A stretch of DNA of 24,009 nucleotides from a virus: positions 1-24,009 of IMG/VR virus record IMGVR_UViG_3300050166_000165; one strand, given 5' to 3'. The position numbers and the translations under genes were made by a program. The first letter of the stretch is position 1. Each line of letters opens with the position of its first letter. Below, piece by piece: positions 1 through 7,306 of the stretch. The notes under the pieces were generated by a model. That model searched no databases and was not told the origin of the DNA. It was given only the letters and a program-made list of their open reading frames with translations.

Positions 1-624
1 ATGCCTATGCAGTTGATCACCCCGCCTGCAGGAGAGCCGGTTTCGCTTGCCGAGGCCAAGCTCCACCTGCGGGTGGACTTCGATGACGACGATAGCCTGA
101 TCCAGGTCCTGATCTCGGCCGCCCGACAGGCGGCTGAGACGCTGACCAATCGGCAACTGGTCACGGCCCGCTGGCGCATGGTGCTCGACAGCTTTCCTGG
201 CAGCGGCCTCATGGGGGTTCCTGCAGGGCAGACCTTCTGCCTGCCCGGGCATGCCATCCTTATCCCTAAGTCACCGCTGCAATCTGTGGTGGAAATCCGC
301 TATCTGGACATGGCGGGTGCTTGGCAGGCCATGCCAGCAGCGAACTACACCGTCGACAGTGCCTGCGAGCCTGCCCGCATCACGCCAGTGTTTGGGCAGA
401 TCTGGCCCGTATCTCTTCCGCAAATCGGAGCCGTCTCGGTGGTCTTTGATGCCGGGTATGGCGGTGCAGAGCAAGTGCCCGAAGGCCTCAAAAGCTGGAT
501 CAAGCTGCGCCTGGGCAGTCTGTATGCCCACCGAGAGGAAGTGGCATCGATGGCCCGAGGTCGCATTGATCCCTTGCCTTTCGTCGACGGCTTGCTCGAT
601 CCCTACAAGGTACCCCTGATATGA
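1..624 (+). CDS. Phage head-tail connector (HK97 gp6 / phiE125 gp8-like adaptor)
   Basis: 207 aa. The N-terminus has the typical pattern of this adaptor family: a short lead ending in PPAGEPVSLAEAK, then HLRVD and an acidic turn (DFDDDDSLIQ), then a helix (LISAARQAAETLTNRQL). A beta-rich middle follows, and a C-terminal helix (GLKSWIKLRLGSLYAHRE). Family members form a ring under the portal and connect the packaged capsid to the neck. It is the first of an ordered head-to-tail block, and head closure, gp10-like, terminator and tube genes follow in the expected order. The window opens exactly on its ATG. A second in-frame ATG at 7 is an alternative, and the true start cannot be judged because upstream sequence is absent. 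The family call rests on pattern recognition plus synteny. Confidence 0.85.
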   Translation: MPMQLITPPAGEPVSLAEAKLHLRVDFDDDDSLIQVLISAARQAAETLTNRQLVTARWRMVLDSFPGSGLMGVPAGQTFCLPGHAILIPKSPLQSVVEIRYLDMAGAWQAMPAANYTVDSACEPARITPVFGQIWPVSLPQIGAVSVVFDAGYGGAEQVPEGLKSWIKLRLGSLYAHREEVASMARGRIDPLPFVDGLLDPYKVPLI

Positions 625-631
625 GGCTTCT

Positions 632-982
632 ATGAACCCGATCGGAGCCGGCGCATTGACGCGCCGCATCAAGATCCAGCGCCCCAGCACAACCAAAGAC
701 CGCCTGGGTGGCCCCTGCCGAACCTGGCTCGATGTGGCGACCGTGTGGGCCGACATCCAGCCCCTGTCCGGGCGTGAGGCGGTGATCGCTGGCCGACTCT
801 CAGCTGAACTGACCCACCAGATCACGGTGCGCTACCAGCGTCTTTTTGACGACCCTCAGCAGGTGGCCCAGATGCGCGTGCTCTACAAGACCCGGGTGTT
901 CAACATTCACTCAGCCTTGGACGAAGACGAGCGCCGGGTCAAACTCATTTTGTTGGCTTCGCAAGGGCTCGATGATGGCTAA
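632..982 (+). CDS. Phage head closure / head-tail joining protein
   Basis: 116 aa, the usual size for the SPP1 gp16/HK97 gp7-like head-tail adaptor family. Visible family traits are the N-terminal LTRRIKIQRPS strand, a W.DVATVWADIQPLSGRE segment, and the ITVRYQ strand before a C-terminal RVFNIHSALDEDERRVKLILLA hairpin. Proteins of this family sit below the adaptor ring and gate DNA exit from the head until the tail joins. It starts 7 nt after the connector stop. Its 3' end overlaps the next gene by 11 nt, so translation is probably coupled. No anomalies were seen. Confidence 0.85.
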   Translation: MNPIGAGALTRRIKIQRPSTTKDRLGGPCRTWLDVATVWADIQPLSGREAVIAGRLSAELTHQITVRYQRLFDDPQQVAQMRVLYKTRVFNIHSALDEDERRVKLILLASQGLDDG

Positions 983-1463
983 ACGTGAAACCGTGAAGGT
1001 CGAAGGTCTGGCAGAACTGGGCAAAGCCCTGCGCGAATTACCAGGGCGTGTCGCCAGAAACGGTCTGCGTGCCTCGGTCTACGCCGGGGCCAAGGTCGTG
1101 CGGGACGAAGCGCGTGCTCAGGCACCCAAAGCAGCTCAGTCCTTGGGCGCAAACCAGCCTCCGCCGGGAACGCTCAAACGCTCTGTGATCATGAAGCACA
1201 TCCCCGAGCTCTCTAGCCTGACGCGTCAGACCTTCTTTGTGACCGTGCGCCACGGCAAGAAGTACCGCAAGCAGGGCAAGAAGGGCAACTTGTCCCAGGA
1301 CGCTTGGTACTGGCGCTTTGTGGAGTTTGGCACCCGCAAGATGAGTGCACGCCCCTTTCTGCGCCCGGCACTTGAAGCCAAACGCCGCGAAGCCGTGCAG
1401 GCCATGAAGGACCGATTGAGTGAGCGCATCGAGCTGGAAGCCAAGAATCTAAACAAGAAATAG
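972..1463 (+). CDS. HK97 gp10-like neck/tail completion protein
   Basis: 163 aa from the tandem ATG ATG at 972/975; either could be the start. An earlier in-frame ATG (846) lies in coding sequence of the previous gene and gives a Cys/Arg/Ser-rich stretch typical of an out-of-frame reading, so I rejected it. The protein begins with V.GLAELGKALRELP and a long amphipathic helix (ASVYAGAKVVRDEARAQAP). It carries a basic KKYRKQGKKG loop and ends in the characteristic YWRFVEFGTRKMSARPFLRPA segment, the best family signature. HK97 gp10-type proteins act at head-tail joining. The position between head closure and the DUF3168-like terminator is standard for lambdoid and HK97-like phages. Confidence 0.88.
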   Translation: MMAKRETVKVEGLAELGKALRELPGRVARNGLRASVYAGAKVVRDEARAQAPKAAQSLGANQPPPGTLKRSVIMKHIPELSSLTRQTFFVTVRHGKKYRKQGKKGNLSQDAWYWRFVEFGTRKMSARPFLRPALEAKRREAVQAMKDRLSERIELEAKNLNKK

Positions 1464-1465
1464 CC

Positions 1466-1825
1466 GTGCAGGACTTCTTTGACGCCATCAAGGTTTTGGC
1501 AGGTGGCGAGGTGTATGCCCTCGTGGCCCCACAAAGCACCCAGTACCCGGCCATCGTCTACACGCCCATCGCGCAAGAGCACATCTTTGGCATCGATGGG
1601 CCTAATTTGTCACGTGGCCTGCAGCGCGTGCGCGTGCAGGTCGACGCCTACGCCAGAACCTACCAGGAGGCCTTGCACTTGCAAGACCGGGTCCTGGCGG
1701 CGCTGCTGGCGGACAAGAGCACCGTTGCCGACGTGCGCATGGGGCTCAGTGAATTTGAAGATCAGGCCCGGCTGTACCGGGTGAGCGTGGACTACACCTA
1801 CTACCGACAGGGCAGTTCAACATGA
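1466..1825 (+). CDS. DUF3168-like tail terminator / tail completion protein
   Basis: 119 aa starting at GTG 1466, two bases after the previous stop. The protein has an N-terminal helix (QDFFDAIKVLAGGEVYALVAP) and a P.IVYTPI strand. The segment LQRVRVQVDAYARTYQEALHLQDRVLAAL is typical of DUF3168/lambda gpU-like tail terminators, and the C-terminal strand is LYRVSVDYTYYRQ. These proteins cap the finished tail tube and help it dock to the neck. Size, fold pattern and position directly before the tube gene all agree. I see no Shine-Dalgarno stronger than the A-rich AACAAGAAA upstream, so expression is probably coupled to the preceding gene. Confidence 0.8.
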   Translation: MQDFFDAIKVLAGGEVYALVAPQSTQYPAIVYTPIAQEHIFGIDGPNLSRGLQRVRVQVDAYARTYQEALHLQDRVLAALLADKSTVADVRMGLSEFEDQARLYRVSVDYTYYRQGSST

Positions 1826-1841
1826 AACAAGGAGCATGTGC

Positions 1842-2252
1842 ATGAGCAGCACCGCCATCACCGCACAGGGCATTGCCATTGCCCGCTTTGGCACTACCAC
1901 CTTTGAAACCATTCCCAACGTGGTCTCGTTTCAGGGCCCCGGTGGTCAGGCCTCGGTCATCGATGTGACCAATCTGGCTTCGACCTCCAAAGAAAAACGC
2001 GTGGGACTGCGAGACGAGGGTCAGCTATCGCTCAGCCTGCACTTCAACCCCGAAGACGCGGTGCACCAGGGCCTTCGTATCGATCGCGCCAACCGTACCC
2101 GTCGCCAGTTTCGGATCACCTTCACCGATGTGGCTGCAGCCACCTGGACCTTCTACGGCTATGTCACGCAGTTCAGCGTGCAAGGTGGTGTGGACGCGGT
2201 GGTTGAAGCCAGCGTGAGCATTGAAATCGACGGCGACATCACTGAAAGCTAA
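1842..2252 (+). CDS. Major tail tube protein
   Basis: 136 aa. The start is set at ATG 1842 because AAGGAG (1829-1834) lies 7 nt upstream. The in-frame ATG at 1836 is only 1 nt from that site. The protein is almost entirely beta: VVSFQGPGGQASVIDVTNLAS, then LSLSLHFNP, FRITFTDVAAATWTFYGYVTQFSVQGGVDAVVEASVSIEIDG. The late 'TFYGYV..FS...G....VEASVSIEIDG' stretch is typical of lambda gpV/HK97 tube subunits. It should polymerise as stacked hexamers round the tape measure protein. The gene sits between terminator and chaperone genes, as in lambda-like phages. No C-terminal Ig-like decoration domain is present. Confidence 0.85.
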   Translation: MSSTAITAQGIAIARFGTTTFETIPNVVSFQGPGGQASVIDVTNLASTSKEKRVGLRDEGQLSLSLHFNPEDAVHQGLRIDRANRTRRQFRITFTDVAAATWTFYGYVTQFSVQGGVDAVVEASVSIEIDGDITES

Positions 2253-2257
2253 AACCC

Positions 2258-2623
2258 ATGAACATCCTGTCCAAAGAAGCCATCCTCGCTGCAGATGATC
2301 TGCCGCGTGAAATCGTCAGCGTCCCCGAGTGGGGCGGCCAAGTTTGCGTGCGCACCATGACCGGTACGGACCGTGACGCCTTCGAGGCAAGTCTGCTTAG
2401 CCGAGATTCCAGCCCGTCGTCCCAAGACCAGCGCATGCAAAACGTGCGCGCGCGTCTGGTCTCGCTCACCCTTTGTGGTGAGTCAGGCGAGCGCCTATTC
2501 CATGACGCCGACATCGAATCCCTCGGACGCAAGAGCGCCCGCGCGCTGGACCGGGTGTTTGCCGTGGCCCAGCGCTTGAACGGCATTGGCATCGATGAGG
2601 CCCAAGCCACAAAAAACGCCTGA
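2258..2623 (+). CDS. G: Tail assembly chaperone, lambda gpG-like (zero-frame product)
   Basis: 121 aa. It begins with LSKEAILAADDLPREIVSVPEWGG.V.VR.MTGTDRDAFEA, the usual opening of phage tail assembly chaperones, followed by VRARLVSLTLCGESGERLFHDADIESLG and a helix (ARALDRVFAVAQRLNGI). It is small, not predicted to be in the virion, and lies directly before the tape measure region. In lambda the equivalent gpG coats the tape measure protein and recruits tube subunits. The last codons before the stop read ACA AAA AAC GCC TGA and contain a slippery heptamer, so a fraction of ribosomes should make a longer G-T fusion. Confidence 0.88.
   Translation: MNILSKEAILAADDLPREIVSVPEWGGQVCVRTMTGTDRDAFEASLLSRDSSPSSQDQRMQNVRARLVSLTLCGESGERLFHDADIESLGRKSARALDRVFAVAQRLNGIGIDEAQATKNA
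2611..2617 (+). promoter_or_regulatory. Programmed -1 ribosomal frameshift site (A AAA AAC)
   Basis: The heptamer AAAAAAC is in the zero-frame register A_AAA_AAC, which fits the X_XXY_YYZ rule for simultaneous -1 slippage. It lies one codon before the G-like stop (GCC then TGA at 2621-2623). After slippage the next codon is CGC at 2617, and the -1 frame is open without a stop through the whole T-like frame to 2970. The position matches the conserved G/GT frameshift of long-tailed phages. I did not identify a firm downstream pseudoknot, although the following sequence is GC-rich. Confidence 0.88.
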
Positions 2624-2970
2624 TTGCCAGCCCCGCCCGGCGCTTTGTGTTTCGGCTGGCGCTGGCGATGGGCCTGCCTGTTCGGGAACTCCTGGCTCGC
2701 ATCGGCTCGGACGAGCTCACCGAGTGGATGGCGTTTTATCAGCTCGAGCCCTTTGGAGATTTTCGGGCAGACCTGCGCTCGGCCATCGTGGCTTGCACCT
2801 TGGCCAACGCCCACCGCAGCAAAGAGGGCAGGCCGTTCACGCCTGAGGACTTCATGCCCTTTGTGGACAGGCAGCACAAGGCAGATTCACCCAAGACGCC
2901 GGCCATCGACGAGTCTGTACTGAACATCGTCCGTTTCAAGGCCATGTTCGCTCACCGGGTTAAAAGATGA
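2617..2970 (+). CDS. T: T-like frameshift extension of the tail chaperone (gpGT C-terminal part)
   Basis: This is the -1 frame part of the chaperone fusion. Read from the slippery site it adds 117 residues (RLIASPARRFVFRLALAMG...) to the first 120 residues of the G product, giving about 237 aa. GTG at 2647 could be mistaken for a separate start, but the frame is open back to the slip site and the family (DUF4035-like) normally starts just so: RRFVFRLALAMGLPVRELLARI.S.EL.EWMAFYQLEPFGD.RAD. The C-terminal half contains RPFTPEDFMPF. In lambda the gpT moiety binds the tube protein while the G moiety binds the tape measure. The gene ends 9 nt before the tape measure start. Confidence 0.85.
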   Translation, partial: RLIASPARRFVFRLALAMGLPVRELLARIGSDELTEWMAFYQLEPFGDFRADLRSAIVACTLANAHRSKEGRPFTPEDFMPFVDRQHKADSPKTPAIDESVLNIVRFKAMFAHRVKR

Positions 2971-2979
2971 GGAAACCCC

Positions 2980-5457
2980 ATGGCTGATATCGGCTCTCTG
3001 GTCATCAAACTTGCTGCCGACACCGCCGAGTTTCAGGCCGATCTCGGGCGCAGCGCGCGTCTTTTGGACAGGCATGCCTCGGACATGAAAGCCTCGCTGC
3101 AGCAAGTGGCAGGCGTTGCCAGGACCGCCTTTGCGGTGGTCATTGGCACCACTTCGGTGGCCGCGCTGCGCGACTTTGTCGTTCAAACCCTGGAGACATC
3201 GGCTGCGCTTCAGGGCCTGGCTGAGCAAACGGGGGCGAGTGCCACGGCACTGTCAGGCTTTGCGCCGGTGGCCACCATCTCGGGCACCGCGATGGACGCT
3301 ATTGGCGGGAGCCTTGCCAAACTCTCCAAGGGCCTGGCAGGCGTGGACGATGAAACGGCCGGGGCCACCAAGGCGCTGCGGTTTCTGGGCATCCGGGCCA
3401 AGGATGCCAGCGGTAACCTGCGCGATCCGGCTGAGGTCATGAACGATGTGGCCTTGAAGCTGTCCGAATTTGAGGACGGTGCGGGTAAAACAGCGCTTGC
3501 CATGGAGCTCTTTGGCAAGTCGGGCGCGACCATGCTGCCTTTCCTCAAAGACCTCGCAGAAAACCAGGACCTGAACATCCGCCTCACGGCCCAGCAGATC
3601 GAGGAAGCGGACAACGCCTCCAAGGCCCTGGCGCGCATGAAGGCCGAGACCGGCTTTGTCGCGCAGACTCTGGTGACGGCCGCCATTCCGTCCATGACGG
3701 TGTTGGCGCAAGAGCTCAAACAGGTGCTCTTTGGCACCGACGATGCTGTGGGCGGCATCCAGCGCTTGCGCACCGATGGCGCGCTCACCACCTGGGCCCA
3801 GAACTCCGCTTACGCCATTGCCGTAGTCATCGACGCCCTGCGCGGCATCGGCCAGACCGTCAAATCGGTGATCGGCAGTTTCCAGGCGGTATGGGCAGAC
3901 ATCGAGCTGGCAGGAACTTTCCTCGCAGGTGGCGATGGCGTGAACCCGTTTTCTGAAGAAAACCGCTCTCGCCTCAAAGCGGCGCTCGATAAGCGCAACG
4001 CGATCGTCGCGCAAGCCAACCAGAACTATGTCGAACTTTGGGACATGCCGCTGCTGGCCGATGCGGTCTCCAAGCGCTTTGAAGACATTCGCAAAGGCAC
4101 CGATGCAGCCAATGCTGAAACTGCTGTGAATGCTCCCCGCAAGCGCCTGAACTACAACACCGCCACCACGGCCGTCACAGCCACAGCCTTGGCGGGCATC
4201 GACAGTGAGCTCAAGCGCCTGCAAGGCCTGGTGGATGTGGAGTCGGGCATCCTCAAGGACCGACAACGCATCATCGATCTTTATGAAACCCAGGGCTACC
4301 TCAGTTTCAAGGAGGCCAGCGACGCCCGCCTGGCTGCGCAGCAAGATTTCACGCAAAAGCTCGGTGCCTTGTCTTCTGATGAGGAAGCTGTTTTGCGCCG
4401 AGGTCTGGATACGGTCGCTAAAACCAGTCAAGACAAACTCAAGCTTCAAGACAAACTCGCGGAAATCGCCCTCAAGCGTCAAAAGCTCGAGCGCGATGCC
4501 CAGCAGTCGGACCTGGAGCGCCAGATCCGCTTGCCGGGTGAATCGCTCAAAGACCTGCAAGAGCAGGCCTCGCGTGGCCAGGCCCAGTTGCGTGCGAGCG
4601 AAGAGCAGATCAAGACTCTGCGAGAGACCGGCTCCATCAGCGAGCTGGACTCGCTGAGCCGTTTGGCTGAGGCCAGGCAGGCAAGTGCCAACCAGCTGGC
4701 CACCCTGGCCCAGCAGGCGCGTGCGCTGGCAGACGCCGCCCCCGGCAACGAAAAACTCGCCGACGCTCTCCAAAAAATCGAGGACGCTGCGCGCCAGGCG
4801 GCAGACGGTGCTCAGCTGTTGACGCAGCGGGCCAATGAGCTCTCGGACCCCGAGGCCGGATTTGCCAAAGGCCTGCGCGCTATGGCCGAGGAAGCCGAGC
4901 AAATTGGCAAGCAAATGGAAGCGGCCACCATCCGCGCTTTCAACGGCATGACGGATGCGCTGGTGGGCTTTGTGATGACGGGCAAGCTCGATTTCAGGTC
5001 ACTGGCGAACTCCATCATCTCGGATCTGATCCGCATCCAGATCCAGCGCGCCATCACGCTGCCTCTGGCCAAAGCCATGAGCAGCTTCTTTGGCTTTGCC
5101 GATGGCGGCGTCATGACGGCAGAGGGACCACTGCCGCTACGGGGATACGCCAGTGGCGGCATTGCCAACTCACCTCAACTGGCTGTGTTTGGCGAGGGCT
5201 CGCGGCCAGAGGCCTATGTGCCCTTGCCCGATGGACGGACCATTCCCGTGACCATGAGCGGTGGCGCTGCGGGTGCCGGCTTGGGGTCAGGCACCGTCTT
5301 CAACATTGCCGTGAACGTCTCCGATGCAGGTGCATCAACACGAGGCGACAACGCTGGCGGTCGTGACCTGGGTCAGGCGGTGGCCAATGCGGTGCGCCAG
5401 GAGTTGCTCGCGCAAAAGCGGGCCGGTGGTTTGCTCGACAGCAGGAGGGCTTTGTAA
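2980..5457 (+). CDS. H: Tail tape measure protein (lambda gpH-like)
   Basis: 825 aa. It is long, helical and rich in Ala, Gln, Lys and Glu, with heptad-like stretches around residues 400-640 (for example DKLKLQDKLAEIALKRQKLE). The N-terminus (IGSLVIKLAADTAEFQADLGRSAR) is typical of tape measure proteins. The C-terminal part carries the lambda-type segment MTDALVGFVMTGKLDF then LANSIISDLIRIQIQ. It continues with the Gly-rich ADGGVMTAEGPL, YASGGIANSPQLAVFGEGS and EAYVPLPDGR.IPV motifs. The length is close to lambda gpH (853 aa), so a tail of similar length, roughly 120-135 nm, is expected. GAGGAAACCCC precedes the ATG as a ribosome site. The stop TAA is directly followed by the next ATG. Confidence 0.93.
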   Translation: MADIGSLVIKLAADTAEFQADLGRSARLLDRHASDMKASLQQVAGVARTAFAVVIGTTSVAALRDFVVQTLETSAALQGLAEQTGASATALSGFAPVATISGTAMDAIGGSLAKLSKGLAGVDDETAGATKALRFLGIRAKDASGNLRDPAEVMNDVALKLSEFEDGAGKTALAMELFGKSGATMLPFLKDLAENQDLNIRLTAQQIEEADNASKALARMKAETGFVAQTLVTAAIPSMTVLAQELKQVLFGTDDAVGGIQRLRTDGALTTWAQNSAYAIAVVIDALRGIGQTVKSVIGSFQAVWADIELAGTFLAGGDGVNPFSEENRSRLKAALDKRNAIVAQANQNYVELWDMPLLADAVSKRFEDIRKGTDAANAETAVNAPRKRLNYNTATTAVTATALAGIDSELKRLQGLVDVESGILKDRQRIIDLYETQGYLSFKEASDARLAAQQDFTQKLGALSSDEEAVLRRGLDTVAKTSQDKLKLQDKLAEIALKRQKLERDAQQSDLERQIRLPGESLKDLQEQASRGQAQLRASEEQIKTLRETGSISELDSLSRLAEARQASANQLATLAQQARALADAAPGNEKLADALQKIEDAARQAADGAQLLTQRANELSDPEAGFAKGLRAMAEEAEQIGKQMEAATIRAFNGMTDALVGFVMTGKLDFRSLANSIISDLIRIQIQRAITLPLAKAMSSFFGFADGGVMTAEGPLPLRGYASGGIANSPQLAVFGEGSRPEAYVPLPDGRTIPVTMSGGAAGAGLGSGTVFNIAVNVSDAGASTRGDNAGGRDLGQAVANAVRQELLAQKRAGGLLDSRRAL

Positions 5458-5796
5458 ATGGCAGAGTTCACATGGATCCCTTCCTTGGGTGCCAGTCTGG
5501 CCATGCGGCCCAATGTGCGCCGGGTGGCATTTGGCGATGGCTATGAGCAGCGCCTGGCCTTTGGCATCCACACGCAAGCCGAGGTCTGGACGCTGGAGTT
5601 TCGCAGCCGGACCACGCAGGACGCGAGTGCCATCGATGCGTTTTTGCGTGCTCGCGGGGGTGTGCACGCCTTTGAGTGGACCACCCCTGCAGGCACTGCG
5701 GCCAAGTTCACCTGCGAGGAGTGGAGCCGCTCGGTGGATGAGCCCAACGTCGAGACGGTGCGGGCCACGTTCAAACAGGTGTTTGATTTGTCATGA
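5458..5796 (+). CDS. M: Minor tail protein M-like
   Basis: 112 aa. The protein begins FTWIPSLGASLAMRPNVRRVAFGDGYEQRLAFGIHTQAEVW, closely following the lambda gpM/phage minor tail pattern. It continues with L.FRSRTTQDASAIDAFLRARGG and ends with FEWTTPAG....FTCEEW and VRATFKQVFD. In lambda gpM is a tail tip component between the tape measure/tube and gpL. Its ATG abuts the tape measure stop, and its stop overlaps the L-like start in ATGA. Gene order H-M-L-K-I-J is fully conserved here. Confidence 0.9.
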   Translation: MAEFTWIPSLGASLAMRPNVRRVAFGDGYEQRLAFGIHTQAEVWTLEFRSRTTQDASAIDAFLRARGGVHAFEWTTPAGTAAKFTCEEWSRSVDEPNVETVRATFKQVFDLS

Positions 5797-6512
5797 CTGA
5801 GACCGCCCACACCAGTCCAGCGATCACCGCAGAAATCCAGAAACTTGCACCCAGCGCCGTGATCGAGCTGTTTGTCCTCGATCTGTCCCTGTTTGGTCAA
5901 GGGCCGGTGCGGTTTCATGCCGGTACCAACGCACTCATGCAGCGCGTGGTCTGGCAAGGCCATGCCTACGAGGCATTTCCGATTCAGGTCGAGGGCTTTG
6001 AGTTCAACGGCGGCGGACAGGTGCCTCGCCCCCGGCTGCGGGTGGCCAACGTCACGGGCACGATCACCGCGCTCGTGCTGAGCTACCAGGACCTCGTGGG
6101 TGCCAGGATCACGCGTAAACGCACGCTTGCCAAGTACCTGGATGCGGTCAATTTTGCAGACGGCGTGAACCCGGCCGCTGACCCACAGGCCGAGTTTGCC
6201 GACGATGTGTACTGCGTTGATCGCAAGTCGCGCGAGACCCGCGAGGCGGTCGAGTTCGAATTGGCCGCAGCGTTTGACTTGGAAGGCGTCAGCTTACCTC
6301 GCCGTCAGATCGTGCAAAACGTCTGCCCCTGGTCCTACCGGGGTGCCGAGTGCGGCTACACGGGCAGCGCGTTCTTCAATGCCAATGATGAGGTGGTGAG
6401 CGGCAAGGCGCAAGACGCCTGTGGCAAACGCCTGGCGTCTTGTCAGAGGCGCTTTGGGGCCAATGCCGAGTTGCCGTTTGGGGGCTTTCCTGCCGCTGGC
6501 TTGTTTCGATGA
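5793..6512 (+). CDS. L: Minor tail protein L-like, with four clustered cysteines
   Basis: 239 aa. It starts at ATG 5793, overlapping the M stop. The body matches lambda gpL: IQKLAPSAVIELFVLDLS, then VWQGHAYEAFPIQVEGFEFNGGGQVPRPRLRVANV, then DLVGARITRKRTLAKYLD. C-terminal cysteines lie at about 178, 187, 210 and 217, in the contexts NVCPW, AECGY, DACGK and LASCQ. In lambda gpL the C-terminal domain is known to bind an iron-sulfur cluster, and these four residues are the likely ligands here. An extra cysteine at 141 is outside this group. The protein forms the ring between the tube end and J at the tail tip. It ends 33 nt before the K-like start, in a short repeated region. Confidence 0.9.
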   Translation: MTETAHTSPAITAEIQKLAPSAVIELFVLDLSLFGQGPVRFHAGTNALMQRVVWQGHAYEAFPIQVEGFEFNGGGQVPRPRLRVANVTGTITALVLSYQDLVGARITRKRTLAKYLDAVNFADGVNPAADPQAEFADDVYCVDRKSRETREAVEFELAAAFDLEGVSLPRRQIVQNVCPWSYRGAECGYTGSAFFNANDEVVSGKAQDACGKRLASCQRRFGANAELPFGGFPAAGLFR

Positions 6513-6523
6513 TGGCTCAAGGC

Positions 6524-6561
6524 AATCCATTAATGAAATCAATCCATGAATGAAATCAATC
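6524..6561 (+). repeat. 17-bp tandem repeat at the L/K junction
   Basis: Two copies of AATCCATNAATGAAATC sit side by side (6524-6540 and 6541-6557), differing only at the eighth base (T or G), followed by a partial AATC. The second copy supplies the ATG of the K-like gene at 6546; in the first copy the same position reads ATT. This looks like a recent local duplication across a start site. No clear ribosome binding site is visible in it. Confidence 0.8.
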
Positions 6562-7262
6562 AGTCTTTGGCATTGGCCCACGCCGCGCGCGAGTATCCCC
6601 GGGAAGCCTGTGGATTGGTGGTTGTTCAAAAGGGCAGGCAGGTGTACTGCCCCTGCCGCAACATTGGCCTGGGGACCGACCAGTTCGTGATTCACCCGGA
6701 AGACTATGTGCAGGCCCATCATCAGGGTGAGATCGTGGGTGTCTTTCACTCACATCCGAATTTGCCTGCGCAGCCCAGCCAGGCCGATCGTGTGGCTTGC
6801 GAGGCCACAGGCTTGCCATGGTTCATCGTTTCCTTTCCCGCCGGTCAGTGGGCGCAGATCAAGCCTGAGGGGTACGTTGCGCCCCTGGTAGGTCGTCAAT
6901 GGGCACATGGTGTGCTCGACTGCTACGCCCTGGTTCGCGATTGGTACGCCCAGGAGCGGGGCATTGAGCTGCCGAATTTTGAGCGCTTTGACGAATGGTG
7001 GAAGCGCGGCATGAACCTGTACCTGGACAACTTTGGTTCGGCTGGATTTGAGGTTGCTGATCTGACCGATCTCAAAGTAGGCGATGTGCTTTTGATGCAG
7101 GTGGCTTCACCGGTACCCAACCATGCATCGGTGTATCTGGGCGATGGTTTGATCCTGCACCACCTGCAAGGCAGGCTCTCCAGCCGGGACGTGTACGGCG
7201 GCTACTGGCAAAAGGTCAGCACTCACGCGTTGCGGCATCCAGATCTGCACCCGCATCTTTAA
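6546..7262 (+). CDS. K: Tail tip protein K-like: JAMM peptidase plus NlpC/P60 domains
   Basis: 238 aa with two enzyme domains. Residues 1-110 are a JAB1/MPN metalloprotease domain. Glu20 lies in PREACGLVV, and an exact H-x-H-x7-S-x2-D motif is formed by His68, His70, Ser78 and Asp81. Residues 115-225 are NlpC/P60-like, with the catalytic Cys126 in GVLDCYALVRDWY and His193 in PNHASVYLGDG. In lambda gpK is needed for tail tip assembly, and the cysteine peptidase fold suggests peptidoglycan or scaffold cleavage at entry or assembly. Only the ATG at 6546 is possible in this frame, because a stop lies at 6534. No good Shine-Dalgarno is visible. Confidence 0.92.
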   Translation: MNEINQSLALAHAAREYPREACGLVVVQKGRQVYCPCRNIGLGTDQFVIHPEDYVQAHHQGEIVGVFHSHPNLPAQPSQADRVACEATGLPWFIVSFPAGQWAQIKPEGYVAPLVGRQWAHGVLDCYALVRDWYAQERGIELPNFERFDEWWKRGMNLYLDNFGSAGFEVADLTDLKVGDVLLMQVASPVPNHASVYLGDGLILHHLQGRLSSRDVYGGYWQKVSTHALRHPDLHPHL

Positions 7263-7274
7263 CCATTTCCTTTA

Positions 7275-7289
7275 CCGCTTTTTAAGCGG
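7275..7289 (+). other. Small perfect hairpin in the K-I gap
   Basis: CCGCTT (7275-7280) and AAGCGG (7284-7289) form a 6-bp stem with a TTT loop in the only gap inside the K-I-J block. No T-tract follows, so it does not look like an intrinsic terminator. It could affect mRNA stability or I-gene translation, or be chance. Confidence 0.35.
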
Positions 7290-7306
7290 GCAGAACGAGT
7301 CTTGCG

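Noticed and set aside
3253-4914. Long minus-strand open frame (553 aa) opposite the tape measure gene
   Set aside because: It lies antisense to a clearly recognised gene, is Leu/Gly/Arg-rich without any family pattern, and arises from high-GC codon bias.
6509-6553. 14-codon frame over the L stop and K start
   Set aside because: Created by the local tandem repeat; no ribosome site and no conserved look.
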